NCBI GenBank assembly: GCA_014529385.2
Contig: CM043950.1
Coordinates: forward strand, 151,468,945 to 151,532,944
DNA from: Adiantum capillus-veneris
Taxonomy: Eukaryota; Streptophyta; Polypodiopsida; Polypodiales; Pteridaceae
Direction: 5' to 3'
DNA: 64,000 nucleotides
Positions 33,600 to 44,921 of the stretch are shown piece by piece. The notes under the pieces were generated by a model. It saw nothing but the letters and a program-made list of their open reading frames with translations. It made no database searches and was not told the DNA's origin. A program made the position numbers and the translations under genes. Within the stretch, counting starts at the first letter, position 1, and each line of letters begins with the position of its first letter.

Positions 33600-34517
33600 G
33601 ACCTATGGGACCAAAGTTACATGTGGTGTAGTATGTGTATGGCTAATGAGTGACTCTCGATGCTCCAAAATTGTGGTGATGAGAGTCACAATGGAGAGCC
33701 CACACTTTGACTGGGAGAGGAAAGGATGTAGGTCCAAGTTATGGCTGAAAATGTGAGAGAAACAAGTTTGGATGTGACCAAAAGCTGAGCACTCTAGTAG
33801 TGTGTGGTACTCAGACTCTCGAACTTGCAGTGAGCATAATGTGCACAGTTGATTTGACTCTTATCCATTGCCCCAACGCCCTGTCTTGCATCGAAGGAAA
33901 TGAGAGCTAAGCTGAATGGCTGCGATAGTGCGTATCACCAATAAGGGGATAGGCTCAAGCATGTAAGTGTGAGTACAGTTTTCTCTTTCAACAAAGAACA
34001 TGGTTTTGTAGTTAGGGGCAATATGGGTGGTGTAATGTATGAAGCATGATCCACGAGATTCCTCTCAAGCCGTAATACATTGGCGTTGTAGAAAACCTTC
34101 ATTCACTTGGGAGTCAATTGAAGTATCATGTAGCAAGTGTAATGCATCCCATCTCCAAAACCACTTCTTTATGTCTTGCATCCATTCCGTGCTCAAGATC
34201 TTTCTTTTATGTGTCTTTTGAACTTTTTTGCTTGCTTCCCATGCAATTGTAGGAAGTCGACGTGAGGGGTTTTGACGCATCTTTATCATGTACTCCACAA
34301 CCCTTTCCATGCCCGTAACCTCAATTGGAAGACATCTCGACTCAAGAAATAGGAGCATATATGGTGTTTGTGTCTTCACTTGGAGAAATTTTGTAAGAAA
34401 ACTCTTTTGGACATTCTCAAACTTTTTCCAAGTAGACTTTGAGATGCTCCCACCCCACATTTCAACTCTATAAAGAAGAATTGGTGTCACCAATGCATCA
34501 AAAAGATACTTCTTGAG
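33600..34517 (-). pseudogene. LINE ORF2 3' end: RT C-terminus and zf-RVT
   Basis: The minus strand from 34517 reads VTPILLYRVEMWGGSISKST, TPYMLLFLESRCLPIE and RRLPTIAWEAS, the end of a non-LTR reverse transcriptase as in plant L1-type elements. Near 33830-33890 a second frame gives CTLCSLQV followed by H and C at the spacing of the zf-RVT zinc motif. Its upstream part is cut at about 34518 by a CACTA end. No poly(A) tail is obvious before the microsatellite block. Confidence 0.72.
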
Positions 34518-34800
34518 ATACTACAAGAGATTGTGTGCTCTTGTGACGCTTATAGCGACGGAAATACACACGGTTTTTAAAACCCCAGGCGTCGCTAAAA
34601 GAGTCGCTATTAGCGTCGATACGGGAACATCGCTATAGTAGTCGCTATATGCGTCGCTATATAGCGACGGCTATAGCGACGCTGCAAGGCCATAGATAGC
34701 GACGCTGCAGAGCCTTAAATAGCGACGTCCATAGCGACGCTGTCGAGAAATTTGCGGTTTTGCCAGGAAAGCACCGGGCTTATGGCAGTGAGAGTTTGTG
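34518..34800 (-). mobile_element. CACTA-4, terminal fragment
   Basis: TACTACAAGAGATTGTGTGC at 34519 onward, then AGCGACGGAAATACAC, matches the inverted right end of CACTA-1 with first-base decay (T for C). It continues with about ten GCGTCGCTATA/TATAGCGACGC units to 34745. No other end or gene is seen, so it is a fragment. It interrupts the LINE reading frame. Confidence 0.75.
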
Positions 34801-34943
34801 AGAGAACTCAACAAAAACTATATGAAGGAGTTAAACCATAGATGCCATGAAGACTAGGGTTTGGAAAGAAGTGCAATCAAAGAAGACTCACTCTTTCTCT
34901 CTTGCACTCACACACACACAAAGAAAGAACGCAAAAGAGAATG

Positions 34944-35371
34944 TCAAAACAATACGAAGATGAAACAATCAAGGCTATGGTCATATCGTATCATGGGTAA
35001 TATGAAAGGGTTAATGGATGAGTTAATGGCATTCAACCTTGAGTGACCAAATAGGCTACGAATTGTTCTTTGGAATTGTAGTTTTGTGCTTACCATAATA
35101 TAGATATTTTGTCTAGTGATTGGGATTAATTGTGTGTACAAATCCTCTTGGTTCATAGCAAGATAACTACGCTTACATCAAAAGAAAAATTATAGTCTAT
35201 GAGAGGTAGTATGATGGGATCCGGTGATAGAAGTATTTCATTGAGCCTTTCAGGGCCGAAGAGAAACACTATACGTTGTTGAAAGTGTATTTTACGGCTA
35301 ATCCATACGTTAATTCTAATAGATCGTACAGAGTGAAAGCGATAGAAATGATCATCATGTTGGTTATTCAT
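34944..35371 (-). other. Tandem conserved block (two copies), related to 13945-14184
   Basis: Two adjoining minus frames (35371-35153 and 35156-34944) carry similar peptides: FQQRIVFLFGPERLNEIL...IILPLIDYNFSFDVS and FQRTIRSLFGHSRLNAIN...FILPMIRYDHSLDCF. The third relative is in gypsy A. The block lies between the CACTA-4 fragment and the LTR of element X. Whether it encodes a peptide is undecided, because the plus strand is partly conserved too. Confidence 0.4.
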
Positions 35372-35581
35372 CTAGGATAGTATGTGAGAAATGTAGATAT
35401 GAGAGAAGTGAAGAGATGAGAAGTTTCCCTCCCAAGCCCTATTCTTGCCCGTAGGCAATAACGATACTACGGGGAGAGATGTACCTGTAGCAAAGAGAAC
35501 CTAGAGAGGATGAATTACTAAGAATGAGAGAGATAGGTTTGGTTAAGGAGATGAGATTAGATACATATATATATATATATA

Positions 35582-36757
35582 TGTTGGATTAGAGATGAAA
35601 ATGAAAACAACAAGAAATCAAGAAAACATCAATGTAGAACACATCTTACTTGAAACCCTTCGGCACCATTATTGATGGGAGAGAGAAAAAGAGTGGATAA
35701 TTCCACTTTGATTGATACACCAAGTGCAAGACCTTCTTTGATTAGAGTTGATCTTCCAAGGTTAGCTTGTTGCAAGAATGGCTAGCCTCCCTCTAGGAGA
35801 AAGTGTAGGCTTGGGCTTATGTTAATGGCTAAGTACAATTAGGCATTACTACTCACTCCCTCGAGAATTCCTCTCATCAATGGCTTGAATGCTTGAGTTC
35901 ATTCCAAGGAAGAAGAGGTCCCCTTTTATAGGTGAAGGGAACCCCCAAGGGTTTACACAAGAAGAGAGGAGCCAGTGTGAACAGGAAATGGAAAAGTTGG
36001 AAATGAGCTGCCCCTGCATGATGTGGGCAGACTGGGGTCCAGTATTTTGATCATATCTCCTCAACCGTGGATCCAAATAAAAAAGTAAAAATATGGGCAA
36101 AAACTTCAGCTCATTAGCTACGATTTTCATTTTAAAATCCTTTTCCAATTCGGATTGGAACCTTGTGTAAAAAAATCATCAAAATAGGGTCCATTTATGG
36201 CAGCAAAAGTCTTCATGTGGTCTCCTTAGCCTAGACTTTCATTTAATTCCAAAGGACACCTCATGCCATATGAAAGCATGACATTGCTCCTTGACAAATT
36301 TTTGTAATCATGCTTACAATAATGCATTAAAATAAGTGTATCTTTGAAATCATGCCACCTAGTGTCCCACTAGGATTTGATTCTCTCCTAGTAGCTATTT
36401 AAAAAGAAATATAAGAAAAGTATAAAAAATACATAGAATATATATATATATTGGAGTTTACCCTAGATATAGGATTTAGCTAGGGTGTGAGATGATAATG
36501 AAATAGTATAAATAAAGAATCAATGCTTTTTGCCCCAAGTTAAAGAGGCGGAGCTAATGATGCTTTTCCCATAGTATTTTGTGATGGTAAAGTAAGGATA
36601 TGTTACCCTTGAGAAAAATAATAGGATGAGATAGGAGGTTTATTATTATACTTAAATATGCATATGTACACTATAGAAAATATAATTATATATCTAATAA
36701 AATACAAGATAGATCTTGTAGCATGCGTTCCCACTATGTACGTGTCACAGCACGACA
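35582..36757 (-). repeat. Element X 3' LTR
   Basis: On the minus strand a 1,176-bp LTR starts TGTCGTGCTGTGACACG directly after a polypurine tract (TTTAGAGGGGGTGGA, 36758-36772) and ends CCAACA at 35582. A TATA box (TATAAAAG, minus) lies near 35923-35931. The left flank is (TA)n, so a target duplication cannot be told. The partner 5' LTR is absent: X is truncated. The LTR has no internal stop-free frame of note. Confidence 0.7.
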
Positions 36758-36842
36758 TCCACCCCCTCTAAACCTGCACATCCTCCGGTATGTGCCACAT
36801 TGTCTCTTTGTAAGATTAGACCTCTTGTACATCTTCCTTGTC

Positions 36843-37790
36843 TTATTCTTCACTGGATGATTCCAGAGCTTCATGTTCACTTTGATCTTCACCTGTGTTT
36901 TTCTCTTCTTCCTCATCCATATCTTCTAGATCATTGTCTCCTCTTCTCTTAAACATTTTAATCCTTTTGCCTGCAATGGGAATCTTTACTTCTGTACCAT
37001 CTAGTTCAGACAAGCTGTAAGTAGCATTTTCATGCACATGCTTTACAACATACGGTCCAAACCATCTTTTTGAGAACTTACGCATGACTGTGTGCTGGTT
37101 ATCAAGGCTACTATCATACACTAAAACCCAATCACCTTTGTCAATTGCTTTGCTCCTGAGTCGATGTCGCTTATCAAAATAGTTCTTGTTTTTCAACCTT
37201 GCATTTTTGAGTCGTTCTTTTGCAGCTTCAATATCTCCAGGTCTTCTCTCTAGCTGCCTTATACGCCATGCAAGGAGATCTTCCCTACTAAGCCCCTCTT
37301 GCCAAGGTAGTACATTCCATGTGGGAATTGTATCCTCAATTGGCATCACTGGCTTTTGACCATGCATTAGCTCCGCAGGCATGTAGCCAGTTACTGAGCT
37401 ATGTATTGTACGATCAGCCCATAAAGCATATGGTAACAATTTTGGCCACTCACCAACTCTTCCTTCGCAAGCCTTGGCCAAATCTTTGATGATAGGAGGA
37501 TGCCCTCTTTCACTCTTTCCATTGCCTTCAGGGTTGTAAGCTGTAGTAAGAGAAAGCTTGATCCCTTATCTAGAAAAGAACTCCCTTGCTTCTTCGGCAT
37601 CCAGTTCACCTCGATCTGCAGTGATTTTTCCCACACAACCATAACGGCAAATCACCTCATCAAGAAGGAATTTGCACACAGCTTCTGTGGTCTTAGCTGT
37701 TAATGCTCTTCCTTCAACCTGGTTAGTTAGGTCCTCTCGTGCAAGAACCAAGTATCTCATCTGCCCTCTTCACTCTCGGAGGAGCTATCA
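36843..37790 (-). pseudogene. Element X integrase
   Basis: Three overlapping minus frames give a gypsy integrase of a lineage different from gypsy B: RYLVLAREDLTNQVEGRAL, ITADRGELD (second Asp), YNPEGNGKSERGHPP (Glu), LPYALWADRTIHSSVTGYMP, and a C-terminal module GDWVLVYDSSLDNQHTV ... KRWFGPYVVKHV with an acidic tail. Frameshifts occur near 37570 and 37490. Its RT and zinc domain are missing: 30 bp upstream lies the gypsy B protease frame. Confidence 0.85.
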
Positions 37791-37795
37791 TCGGT

Positions 37796-38650
37796 TTATG
37801 TGCTTGGTCCTTCCGAATGTTTTGACTCTGAACTTGCTCCACTCTCTAATTCATGAGATTCAGAATCCGTTTCACTCTGGGAGTGAGTGTCTGAGTTGTG
37901 TTGGTCAAAGTCTTCTATTGAGCTATCGGTGTCACTGTCAGATTGGTCTACAATTGCCTCGCCCTTAGAAGATGTATGTATGGCACTTATCATGTTCAGA
38001 GGTGCAATTTGTGGTACCTCTTCCCCCTTTGGTGTGACCCAAGTGGTTCCTCTATTTCCCCAGGTATCTATGGTTGCAGCTAGGTGTACCCAGTCTACGT
38101 TGTCTGATTCCGTCATACCCGGTAACACATCCATGTAAGGAGAATCTTGGCCAATGTCTGTATCCTTCTTACAAGTGTAACAATATTGTAGTGGGGCCGA
38201 GTGAACTGTGGTGTCAAAGCGATGATCAATAATGGTTTTAATCCCTAAGGGGTGTACCTTACCAGTCGCCAAATCCACTCTAAGGACAGAGTCTTGGAAT
38301 TGCAAATAGACATGATTTTTAGACCAATCATGAACCATTTGTGCTTCCCTCATGAATGGTCGTCCTAAAATCATTTCATATGACATAAGGTGTTTAGAGA
38401 AATCCATTACAATGAACGTATGTCGTACCTTGTGTCCTAGAACTTTGATCTTAAGATCCTTGAGCATCCCCATAGTTTTGGCTATGGTACCATTTGCCAT
38501 CTTTACCACAATGTTAGTAACACTGAGGCGGGGTTTTCCCATGGATTCCCAACAATCTTTTGTAACGATGCTAACTCCCGCACCACCATCAAGAATTCCC
38601 TTTATAGTTAATCCCTTGGTAGTGATGGGTAGGGTCGCATTAGACTCGTC
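37796..38650 (-). pseudogene. Gypsy B aspartic protease
   Basis: The minus strand reads GILDGGAGVSIVTKDCW near 38610, a D-G-G-A retropepsin loop, then TFIVMDFSKHL and YEMILGRPFMRE (LGRPF), followed by a long acidic Ser/Asp-rich C-terminal tail. A stop near 38540-38560 or a start choice splits the active-site loop from the 248-codon frame. The tail ends at 37796 and the sequence passes into element X integrase, so the join to RT has been lost here. Confidence 0.75.
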
Positions 38651-38871
38651 GCCTTCAAAATACTACCCTAATTCGTTGATGGGTACCTCGATCACAGACT
38701 CGTGTCCATCTAAGTCAAGTGATTGCACATGATTTTCCTCATCAATCATAATCGAGTCAGGCCTATTTGGTTGCGCAAACTGTGGTAATCCCGTTTGTAG
38801 CTCTCCGTTAAGGAATGCTCGAAGTGCAAATAATAACTCAGATCTCCATACAGCTTTGCTATGATCGTGGT

Positions 38872-40203
38872 TCAGACCTCAGAAGACATGAAGTCCACTA
38901 GTTTGGCAACATTCGTTGGCATTTTATAGGGTGTAGGTCCTTGACTAGGAACTGGTGAGGATGGAATCTCATATTCCTCAATGGGATCAGGTATTCCTTC
39001 GTTAAACATCCTTTCCAACAAGAAAGGTGTATGCTCACTTTCTGATGTCCCGTCCTCACTCCCTTCTTGGATGATACTAGGTATGGCTAATGGTCTATGG
39101 TTCATGTGGGGTGGATGAACTTGCGTGGGAAACACTGTGTCATGAATTTTGACATGCATGGGTTCTGGTTCTAGTTTCCTTTGAGTCTCCTCCACTAAAC
39201 CTCTTAGATGTTTCACCTGCTCAATCTCGTCTACTGGGTTTGGGTACGTCCCAATCTTCTTTTTAAGATTCTTCCCTTTTTGCCCCTGTGGTTTATCTTG
39301 GGGGTCTTGGATTGGATTTGGAAACACTTGTGGTGTTTTCAGAGGCTCTTTATGGTTTTCTCTTATTCGGTTTTCATTTGGTTCCATGTTAAGGTTTTCT
39401 TTGTCGGTCTTTCCCTTTGTGGTATTGGTTCTAGTCTCCATTGTCTCAATTGAATCTGAATCATCCTCGAGGTCATTCATATACACGGGGTCATCTCCTA
39501 TTCCTATGTTTGTTTTGGAACTTGGCTTTGAATTTCCCGTATTCTGCAACCTCTTCCTTCGTGTCTTCTTTTTCTTTGCTTGGATAACTGACGCGGTATC
39601 TCTCTCTTTGAGGATATGGCCTGGCCCTTGAAGCATGGACCGTGTAATCGCATAAGCGGGTGCGACGGGTGGTAATGGCGATGTCACACTAGCAATTTCG
39701 ACCAAATTTAGGGGTGTGATTTTAGGCGCATTTGGGTTATAAGGGCATTGGGCAATCAAGTGATCTATGCCACAATGATTACATGTGAGTATTGGCATTG
39801 CAGACGTGCTCCCTTGATTCATTTCCATCTGTGCAGCATTCTTTTGCAGCCTAATAGGGCACTCCGCTGCCCGATGTGGTCCACCACACTCGTAGCATTG
39901 AAGAGGTGGCCTCCTTTCCTGGGTGTTGATATTTTGACCTCTGGATGCGAGAGCAGCAGCTTGATAAACCGGCTTGACTTGCCCCCAACAATCTTCCATG
40001 TAGTATATAGGACACTCTTCCAATATATCAAGTCCGTAGGAAATACTAGTGTCTATTTCCTCCTCACAACCATCTGCATAAGCATTAGATGGCTCGCAAC
40101 CCACTTGGTTCATAGGGGCGACTCTTGGATGCGGGGGCTGCGGTCCTAGCACAGGAGGTGGTAGCGGTGTAGCTTGTACAACATTTTGAGATCTAGGGAC
40201 CAT
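38872..40203 (-). CDS. Gypsy B nucleocapsid-like segment with zinc motifs
   Basis: A 443-codon frame with two CX2C-type knuckles, CYECGGPHRAAECP (near 39890) and CNHCGIDHLIAQCP (near 39780), followed by a long acidic/basic linker up to the protease. It overlaps the preceding Gag frame end (40146) by about 58 bp in another phase, suggesting a frameshift mutation or programmed frameshift between them. Likely role is RNA binding within Gag. Confidence 0.65.
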   Translation of the reverse strand: MVPRSQNVVQATPLPPPVLGPQPPHPRVAPMNQVGCEPSNAYADGCEEEIDTSISYGLDILEECPIYYMEDCWGQVKPVYQAAALASRGQNINTQERRPPLQCYECGGPHRAAECPIRLQKNAAQMEMNQGSTSAMPILTCNHCGIDHLIAQCPYNPNAPKITPLNLVEIASVTSPLPPVAPAYAITRSMLQGPGHILKERDTASVIQAKKKKTRRKRLQNTGNSKPSSKTNIGIGDDPVYMNDLEDDSDSIETMETRTNTTKGKTDKENLNMEPNENRIRENHKEPLKTPQVFPNPIQDPQDKPQGQKGKNLKKKIGTYPNPVDEIEQVKHLRGLVEETQRKLEPEPMHVKIHDTVFPTQVHPPHMNHRPLAIPSIIQEGSEDGTSESEHTPFLLERMFNEGIPDPIEEYEIPSSPVPSQGPTPYKMPTNVAKLVDFMSSEV

Positions 40204-40634
40204 GTGTTGCGGAGTTGCTCAACAGGTGGAGAAGGCATCAATACAGGAGCTCGAGGTGCATCCGTCCAGGCTACAGGTGGTCTATTTGCCATCATACGTT
40301 TGATCATTAAACAATCCTTATCTTGGTGACCATACCTACCACATGCGTTGCAAGTTCCATTAAATTTTACTCTAAACGTAGGGCACTCACTAGTGCTATG
40401 TGGACCTAAGCAAATGGAACACAATTGTTGCTCCCTTCTTGGATACATGTGACTATTTTGAGGGGGTCGATTATCCTTAAGAGACTCTTGGATTGCCTTG
40501 GTGAGGTCTGTCAAGAACGTCTCAAATACCTTTGGCTCATTGGCAATGGGCTTTACAATCATGGGTTCATACTCATTGGCTTGTGAGCTAGTGGATCTCG
40601 TGTCAGTAGACACCCTCATGCCTGCTATCATCAA
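40146..40634 (-). pseudogene. Gypsy B Gag zinc-knuckle segment
   Basis: A 162-codon frame with FETFLTDLTKAIQESLKD, then CSICLGPHSTSECPTF and CNACGRYGHQDKDCL, two CCHC-type knuckles. Together with the next frame this gives four such motifs in one Gag, more than the usual one or two. It follows the capsid frame after a stop at about 40673. Confidence 0.7.
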
Positions 40635-40673
40635 GTTGTCCTCTAATTGGATTGCATTGGCAGTGACATCTTC

Positions 40674-41288
40674 CTAGGTTGTGATACCTCTAATCACTAG
40701 TCCATTATAGATTCCTTCATTCCTCAACCCTCGAATGAGTCGATCAAGCAGCTGGTTATTGTTGAAGCGCTCATTTACAGGGCAGCGAGAGTTTAAGTGC
40801 TTTAGACGATTAATGAAGTCCCTTATTGACTCTCCTTCCTTACGTTCGGCCTTCTGTAGCTGAGATGCTACACCCCAAAGCACACCTTCTTGTATGTACT
40901 CCTTTAGAAACAACCTTCGAAGGGTAGGGTAGATTGTTTTCTCGCCCACCCTTAGGGTTCTAAACCAATCTCCAGCCTTCCCACTTAATGTCAAGCTTAA
41001 GGCATTACACTTATGTAGTTCGTTGCGTTCCCCTAAGGAATCACATACTTGTTCAAACACTTCAATGTGTTTTCTAGCATCTTCGTCCCCATTGAATTTT
41101 TGCGTGAGTTTGGCAATTTGTACTGCCTTACTTCTAGGCTCTCTATCAGATGCATGACGCATATTTTCCGCGATAGATCGACCTATGGTTTGAGCAAACG
41201 CTGCAAAGTCACCTATGTGAGGAGGCAGGGCCAGTGGAGGTACTCTTGGAATCATATGTGGGAGAGGGACGGGTACCGGTCTTGGCAT
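40674..41288 (-). pseudogene. Gypsy B Gag capsid domain
   Basis: A 204-codon frame with HIEVFEQVCDSLGER, LTLSGKAGDWFRTL, LRRLFLKEYIQEGV, ERKEGESIRDFINRLKHLN and LDRLIRGLRNEGIY, the Retrotrans_gag pattern. It is preceded by a Pro-rich linker that carries a stop near 41290 and is followed by the zinc-knuckle frame. Confidence 0.82.
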
Positions 41289-41419
41289 ATGTGTGGATTA
41301 TGCAGGATATGGAACATAACTGGGCATAGGTCCACTCGGATAACGGCTAGGGAGCGGCACTCGAGGAGCATAAACAAGTGGTACAATTGGAGGTGTGGGG
41401 GCCATGTGTGCATAAGGGG

Positions 41420-42421
41420 CTAGAGGCTAACCGTAGATGTCATCGGTACATTCTCTGTCAGGCCTATCCCTAGAGTGAGCACTGTGTTTTCCTTAATAGA
41501 AGGTTGAGCCAAGTTAGGGAAGCTAAAGTTGTCGCTCGGAGGCTCAGATTGCATAGAGACCCCAAGTGAAATGACGTAAGATGGGTCCATGGGACTCATT
41601 AGAGGAGTCTCCATTTGTGATAGAGTAGGCTGTTGAGTCTTGCTCGTATCCAGAAATCTCATGGGGCCAGTTGAGAGTATATTTACCCCTCGGTTTTGCC
41701 TTTCTGATTGAATAATGCCATGGATAACATTACAGATCATTTTCTGTTCATCTTCGATGCTCGTGGCACTAGAGGTGGATTGTACAATCTCTATCCATCC
41801 TACATGGTAGGCGTGGTCAGAGTGTAGATCCGTCAACACCTCAGTGTGGAGGTCGTATGTCCAATGATCATTAATGAACAATCCTTCTAGAGTCGACGTG
41901 TTAACGGTTTCTTGTGAGGTAGAAGCAATGTTGCTCCCCGTGGTTTTACTTGTCACCAACGGTACTCTAGAGGGAACTTCTGAAGGAGGCAGCTCAACAG
42001 GGCCTTCTTGGTAAGAAGTTGGCAGGATATCCACATGGACACTCTTTGGGGGTGTGGGGTCCACGTGCGATGTGAAAGGAGAGTCCACTTCCCCACCCCC
42101 TTCGTGTGCTTCATTTGCATCAGGTTTCGAGCGAGTAGCTCTACCTAATGTTTCCATGAAACGGCTAAACATACTAGTACTAGGCTGTGGAGCTTCAGGA
42201 GGTGCATGGCCTTCTCTCTCAGTGTTTTGGGTAGGGTATGCTTCCATGATTTCTGAGTCGGAGGAGGAATCACTAGCGGCTATTTTAGGGTCTTGGGTGG
42301 TGCTACCTTGTGTCCCCGCTAAGGGTCTAGAGCCTATCGTGGATAGGTAATGGGTGTCCGTATGAACAGAGGCACCCTCAATATGCTCGTGTTCTAGCAC
42401 CCACCCAGAGCGTAAGTGCAT
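41420..42421 (-). CDS. Gypsy B N-terminal Gag extension, unrecognised
   Basis: A 333-codon frame starting MHLRSGWVLEHEH, rich in Ser, Thr, Pro and Glu, low in structure, ending just before the Pro-rich linker to capsid. No domain recognised. It is the first long frame after the 5' leader, so it is either an N-terminal extension of Gag or a separate leader ORF. Confidence 0.5.
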   Translation of the reverse strand: MHLRSGWVLEHEHIEGASVHTDTHYLSTIGSRPLAGTQGSTTQDPKIAASDSSSDSEIMEAYPTQNTEREGHAPPEAPQPSTSMFSRFMETLGRATRSKPDANEAHEGGGEVDSPFTSHVDPTPPKSVHVDILPTSYQEGPVELPPSEVPSRVPLVTSKTTGSNIASTSQETVNTSTLEGLFINDHWTYDLHTEVLTDLHSDHAYHVGWIEIVQSTSSATSIEDEQKMICNVIHGIIQSERQNRGVNILSTGPMRFLDTSKTQQPTLSQMETPLMSPMDPSYVISLGVSMQSEPPSDNFSFPNLAQPSIKENTVLTLGIGLTENVPMTSTVSL

Positions 42422-43387
42422 GTGCTTTTGATACCCTAAGGTGTCAAAAAGCTGCTCTAGGAGGCCTTGTGACTAGTTTTTTGCGTGTTTTTTGTTTGTT
42501 TTTTTGCTAGATTTTTTAGAGCGTGCCGTGGAATGGGCCGTGTGATAGCTCGAAACGAGCGTATCGCTAGGAGGGACGCGCTGTGCTTCACAGCCCACCG
42601 TTTGGTTCTATTTTGCTCCAGAAAAGCCCGAAACAGTCTTTTCCTAGCTGGGGAACTAGGCTCCAAATAGCAAGTCCTAGTGTGCAATGAAGGAGGGGAG
42701 AGTGTAGGACTTATCCCACATTCCTCACTCCCTCCTTGTGAGTCTAGCCTATATATATAGGAGTGAGACTACCCTATATCATAAGACAGAGACAGAGCCT
42801 GGGCCTGGCATTGGGATTGGGTCAAATGATCCCGATCTCACTTTTATACAACCCAACCCGTCCGTTTTTATAACCTCCCCCTCACTCACGTTTTTATTTT
42901 TCGATTTTATTTTAAATTTATTTTAAATTTATTTTATTTTTAAAGATATTATTTGGTATGCGTTTTGGTGCGCGTTGACCTCACCTAACTATTTACTGTC
43001 TCACCTACCTACTGACCTGCTAATCAATGGTTCACCTAATTACTAACCTACTTAATTAACTAACTGTGCGCCTAACTATGCACAAACCAGAAAACACAGA
43101 AAATGCAGAAAATTGAAACTTGACAGAATTGTGCAGTGCAAACCAGAAAATGCAGAAAACGCAGAAACGCAAGAAATGCTAACGGTGTAAGCTGAAATCT
43201 GAGCTTAATAGAACTAGCAAAACTGAGCTTAACAGAACACAGAAAACTTGAATGCAGTCAACAACATTGTGTCTTTCTCTACTGTTTTTGCATAACAACA
43301 ATAATCAAACTAAAGCCGCGCCTTTCGTACATAAAAAATAGCTTCAATACAATTTACAGGTCGCCATTAGAGCTTCACGCGTAGCAG
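42422..43387. other. Gypsy B 5' leader
   Basis: Non-coding leader between PBS and the first frame. It has a TATATATATAGGAG stretch at about 42750, an A/T-rich part at 42890-42960, and short direct repeats of CCAGAAAATGCAGAAAA at 43085-43165. Confidence 0.6.
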
Positions 43388-43407
43388 ATCCCCGGCAGCG
43401 GCGCCAA
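43388..43407 (-). promoter_or_regulatory. Gypsy B primer binding site
   Basis: The minus strand reads TGGCGCCGCTGCCGGGGATC a few bases after the 5' LTR. It is close to TGGCGCCGTTGCCGGGGA, the common PBS of plant Tat/Athila-type gypsy elements. Confidence 0.8.
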
Positions 43408-43410
43408 AAA

Positions 43411-43955
43411 TGTCACGGCTAGGGACTTGCTACGCGCCGTGTGCGAGCCACAAAGGCTCCTAGCACACAGTCATACAACAGACAAGTTCACAAGGAAGAA
43501 TGGTGTGTCACTCACCGTCCTGCGTAGTTGCGAATGAAGGATTCCCGAGCCGCGAAGAAGAGAGAGACGCCACTACGCCGCTCTCAACCGCCTCGCCGCC
43601 GTCGTGCCGCCGCAACGCTCGATCACACGCACACTCTCACACTCTCTCTCACACATACACACACACACACAAGGAGATGGTGAAGGAGAAGGTGGAGATG
43701 GAGCAAGAGCGGCTTCTATTGCACAATGAGAGAATGAGTAAAAATTAGGTTTAGTGGCTTTTATATGAGCTCACCCCATTCACACTTGGGCGCCCATACT
43801 TAGCCAACTAACTCCTTGAATATTCCAGTTAGAGTGCGCCTGTCATCGGCGATCACCCTTACCCTGTTCCTATTGGGCCGACAAGCCCGGTACCTGACTC
43901 TAAATAATACAACGTTTATAGATCATAGGGTGTCTGTGTGCCGTGAGGGTTAACA
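43411..43955 (-). repeat. Gypsy B 5' LTR
   Basis: 545 bp, TG...CA, paired with 25449-25991 at roughly 97% identity by eye outside the CA run. Flanked on the right by ACCAC. Confidence 0.9.
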
Positions 43956-43960
43956 ACCAC

Positions 43961-44637
43961 GGATGGGCGTCATTTGAGGCCGACTTTGTAAGAGTTTTTG
44001 CATTTCCCTTTAGGTTTGGTAGTTATGGATATTTGTAATTTTAAATTCTAACATAACATTCTCTTTGTATATTTTGAATAGCGGTCGATGACTGGATGTG
44101 ACCCCACCCCGTACGAGCACAAGTATGCGGGCAGAAAGGGCTTAAATGCCCTTATGGACATTCTGAGTTCTTGCTCAGGCTTGGTTAGTATTTAACCTTA
44201 ATCTCTCATATTTGTTGTATTTTAATAATAAGCTAAAAATTAGATTTTTTTGTAATTATACATCTATACTTACAAAAAGTCTTATTGTTTTTTTTGGAAA
44301 ATCCGACAGATACTCGGGTGGGACGCGATGAGATGTCAGATTTGTTGACATCAAACTAGCCGTAGTTAGATATCACTAGTTTTTTTTCCATAGCATTATT
44401 AGGAAATGGCGTGTGTACGTCAATTTTAACTATTGGGCAACGATGTATTTTTCCAATAATGACAACTGTGTTGTAACTAATACATGTTGGTCAAAGCTTG
44501 ACAATCAAGTGATTTTGCCTATGACGTGTAAAATTTTGTCAACGTATTACTTTTGTCAGTTTTGCATCTTAATTTTGGAAACGATGGTGCAGCCAAAGTT
44601 GGTCTTTGCTATGATGTGTACTATGCAGTGCTAAGGA
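43961..44637 (+). pseudogene. CACTA-3 right part: end of TnpA-like gene and 3' region
   Basis: Continues the CACTA-3 gene: GATGGGCGTCATTTGAGGCC... equals exon 1 end of CACTA-1, an intron follows, then TGGATGTGACCCC...TACGAGCACAAGTATGCG corresponds to the TGRDPTPYE exon, and the last exon equivalent is near 44300-44360. From 44370 to about 44630 the sequence still resembles the CACTA-1 3' region (TTTGCCTATGA...GTCAA). The subterminal repeats and terminus are missing; another LTR begins at 44638. Confidence 0.7.
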
Positions 44638-44921
44638 TGTATACAGGTGCAAGCTGGAGAGCTAAAGCAGGTATGAAGACCTAGGGCAGGCAAGTGGCAG
44701 CTGAAATGTATGCTTAAGACGATTTTTTAGGCCAAGGGGGGGGCTCCAAAGTGGTCTAATTAGGAAGATAAGTCAAGGTGTCCAAGATATGGGAAATGTA
44801 TCCTGGAATGTGATATTCAAGATTCTCTAGAAACCCGTCTAGACGGCTCTCCAAACGGAGCCATGGTGTGAAAGTTATGCCAGTTCAAAGTTAGAAGTGA
44901 TCTCCCCCTCTTCCCTCAACA
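44638..44921 (+). repeat. LTR of a further retrotransposon (element Z)
   Basis: A stretch starting TGTATACAGG and ending CCCTCAACA is followed at once by GTGGTATCAGAGC, the initiator-Met-type PBS. This fixes its 3' border; the 5' border is inferred from TG and the end of CACTA-3 similarity. No second LTR was seen in the window. Confidence 0.6.
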
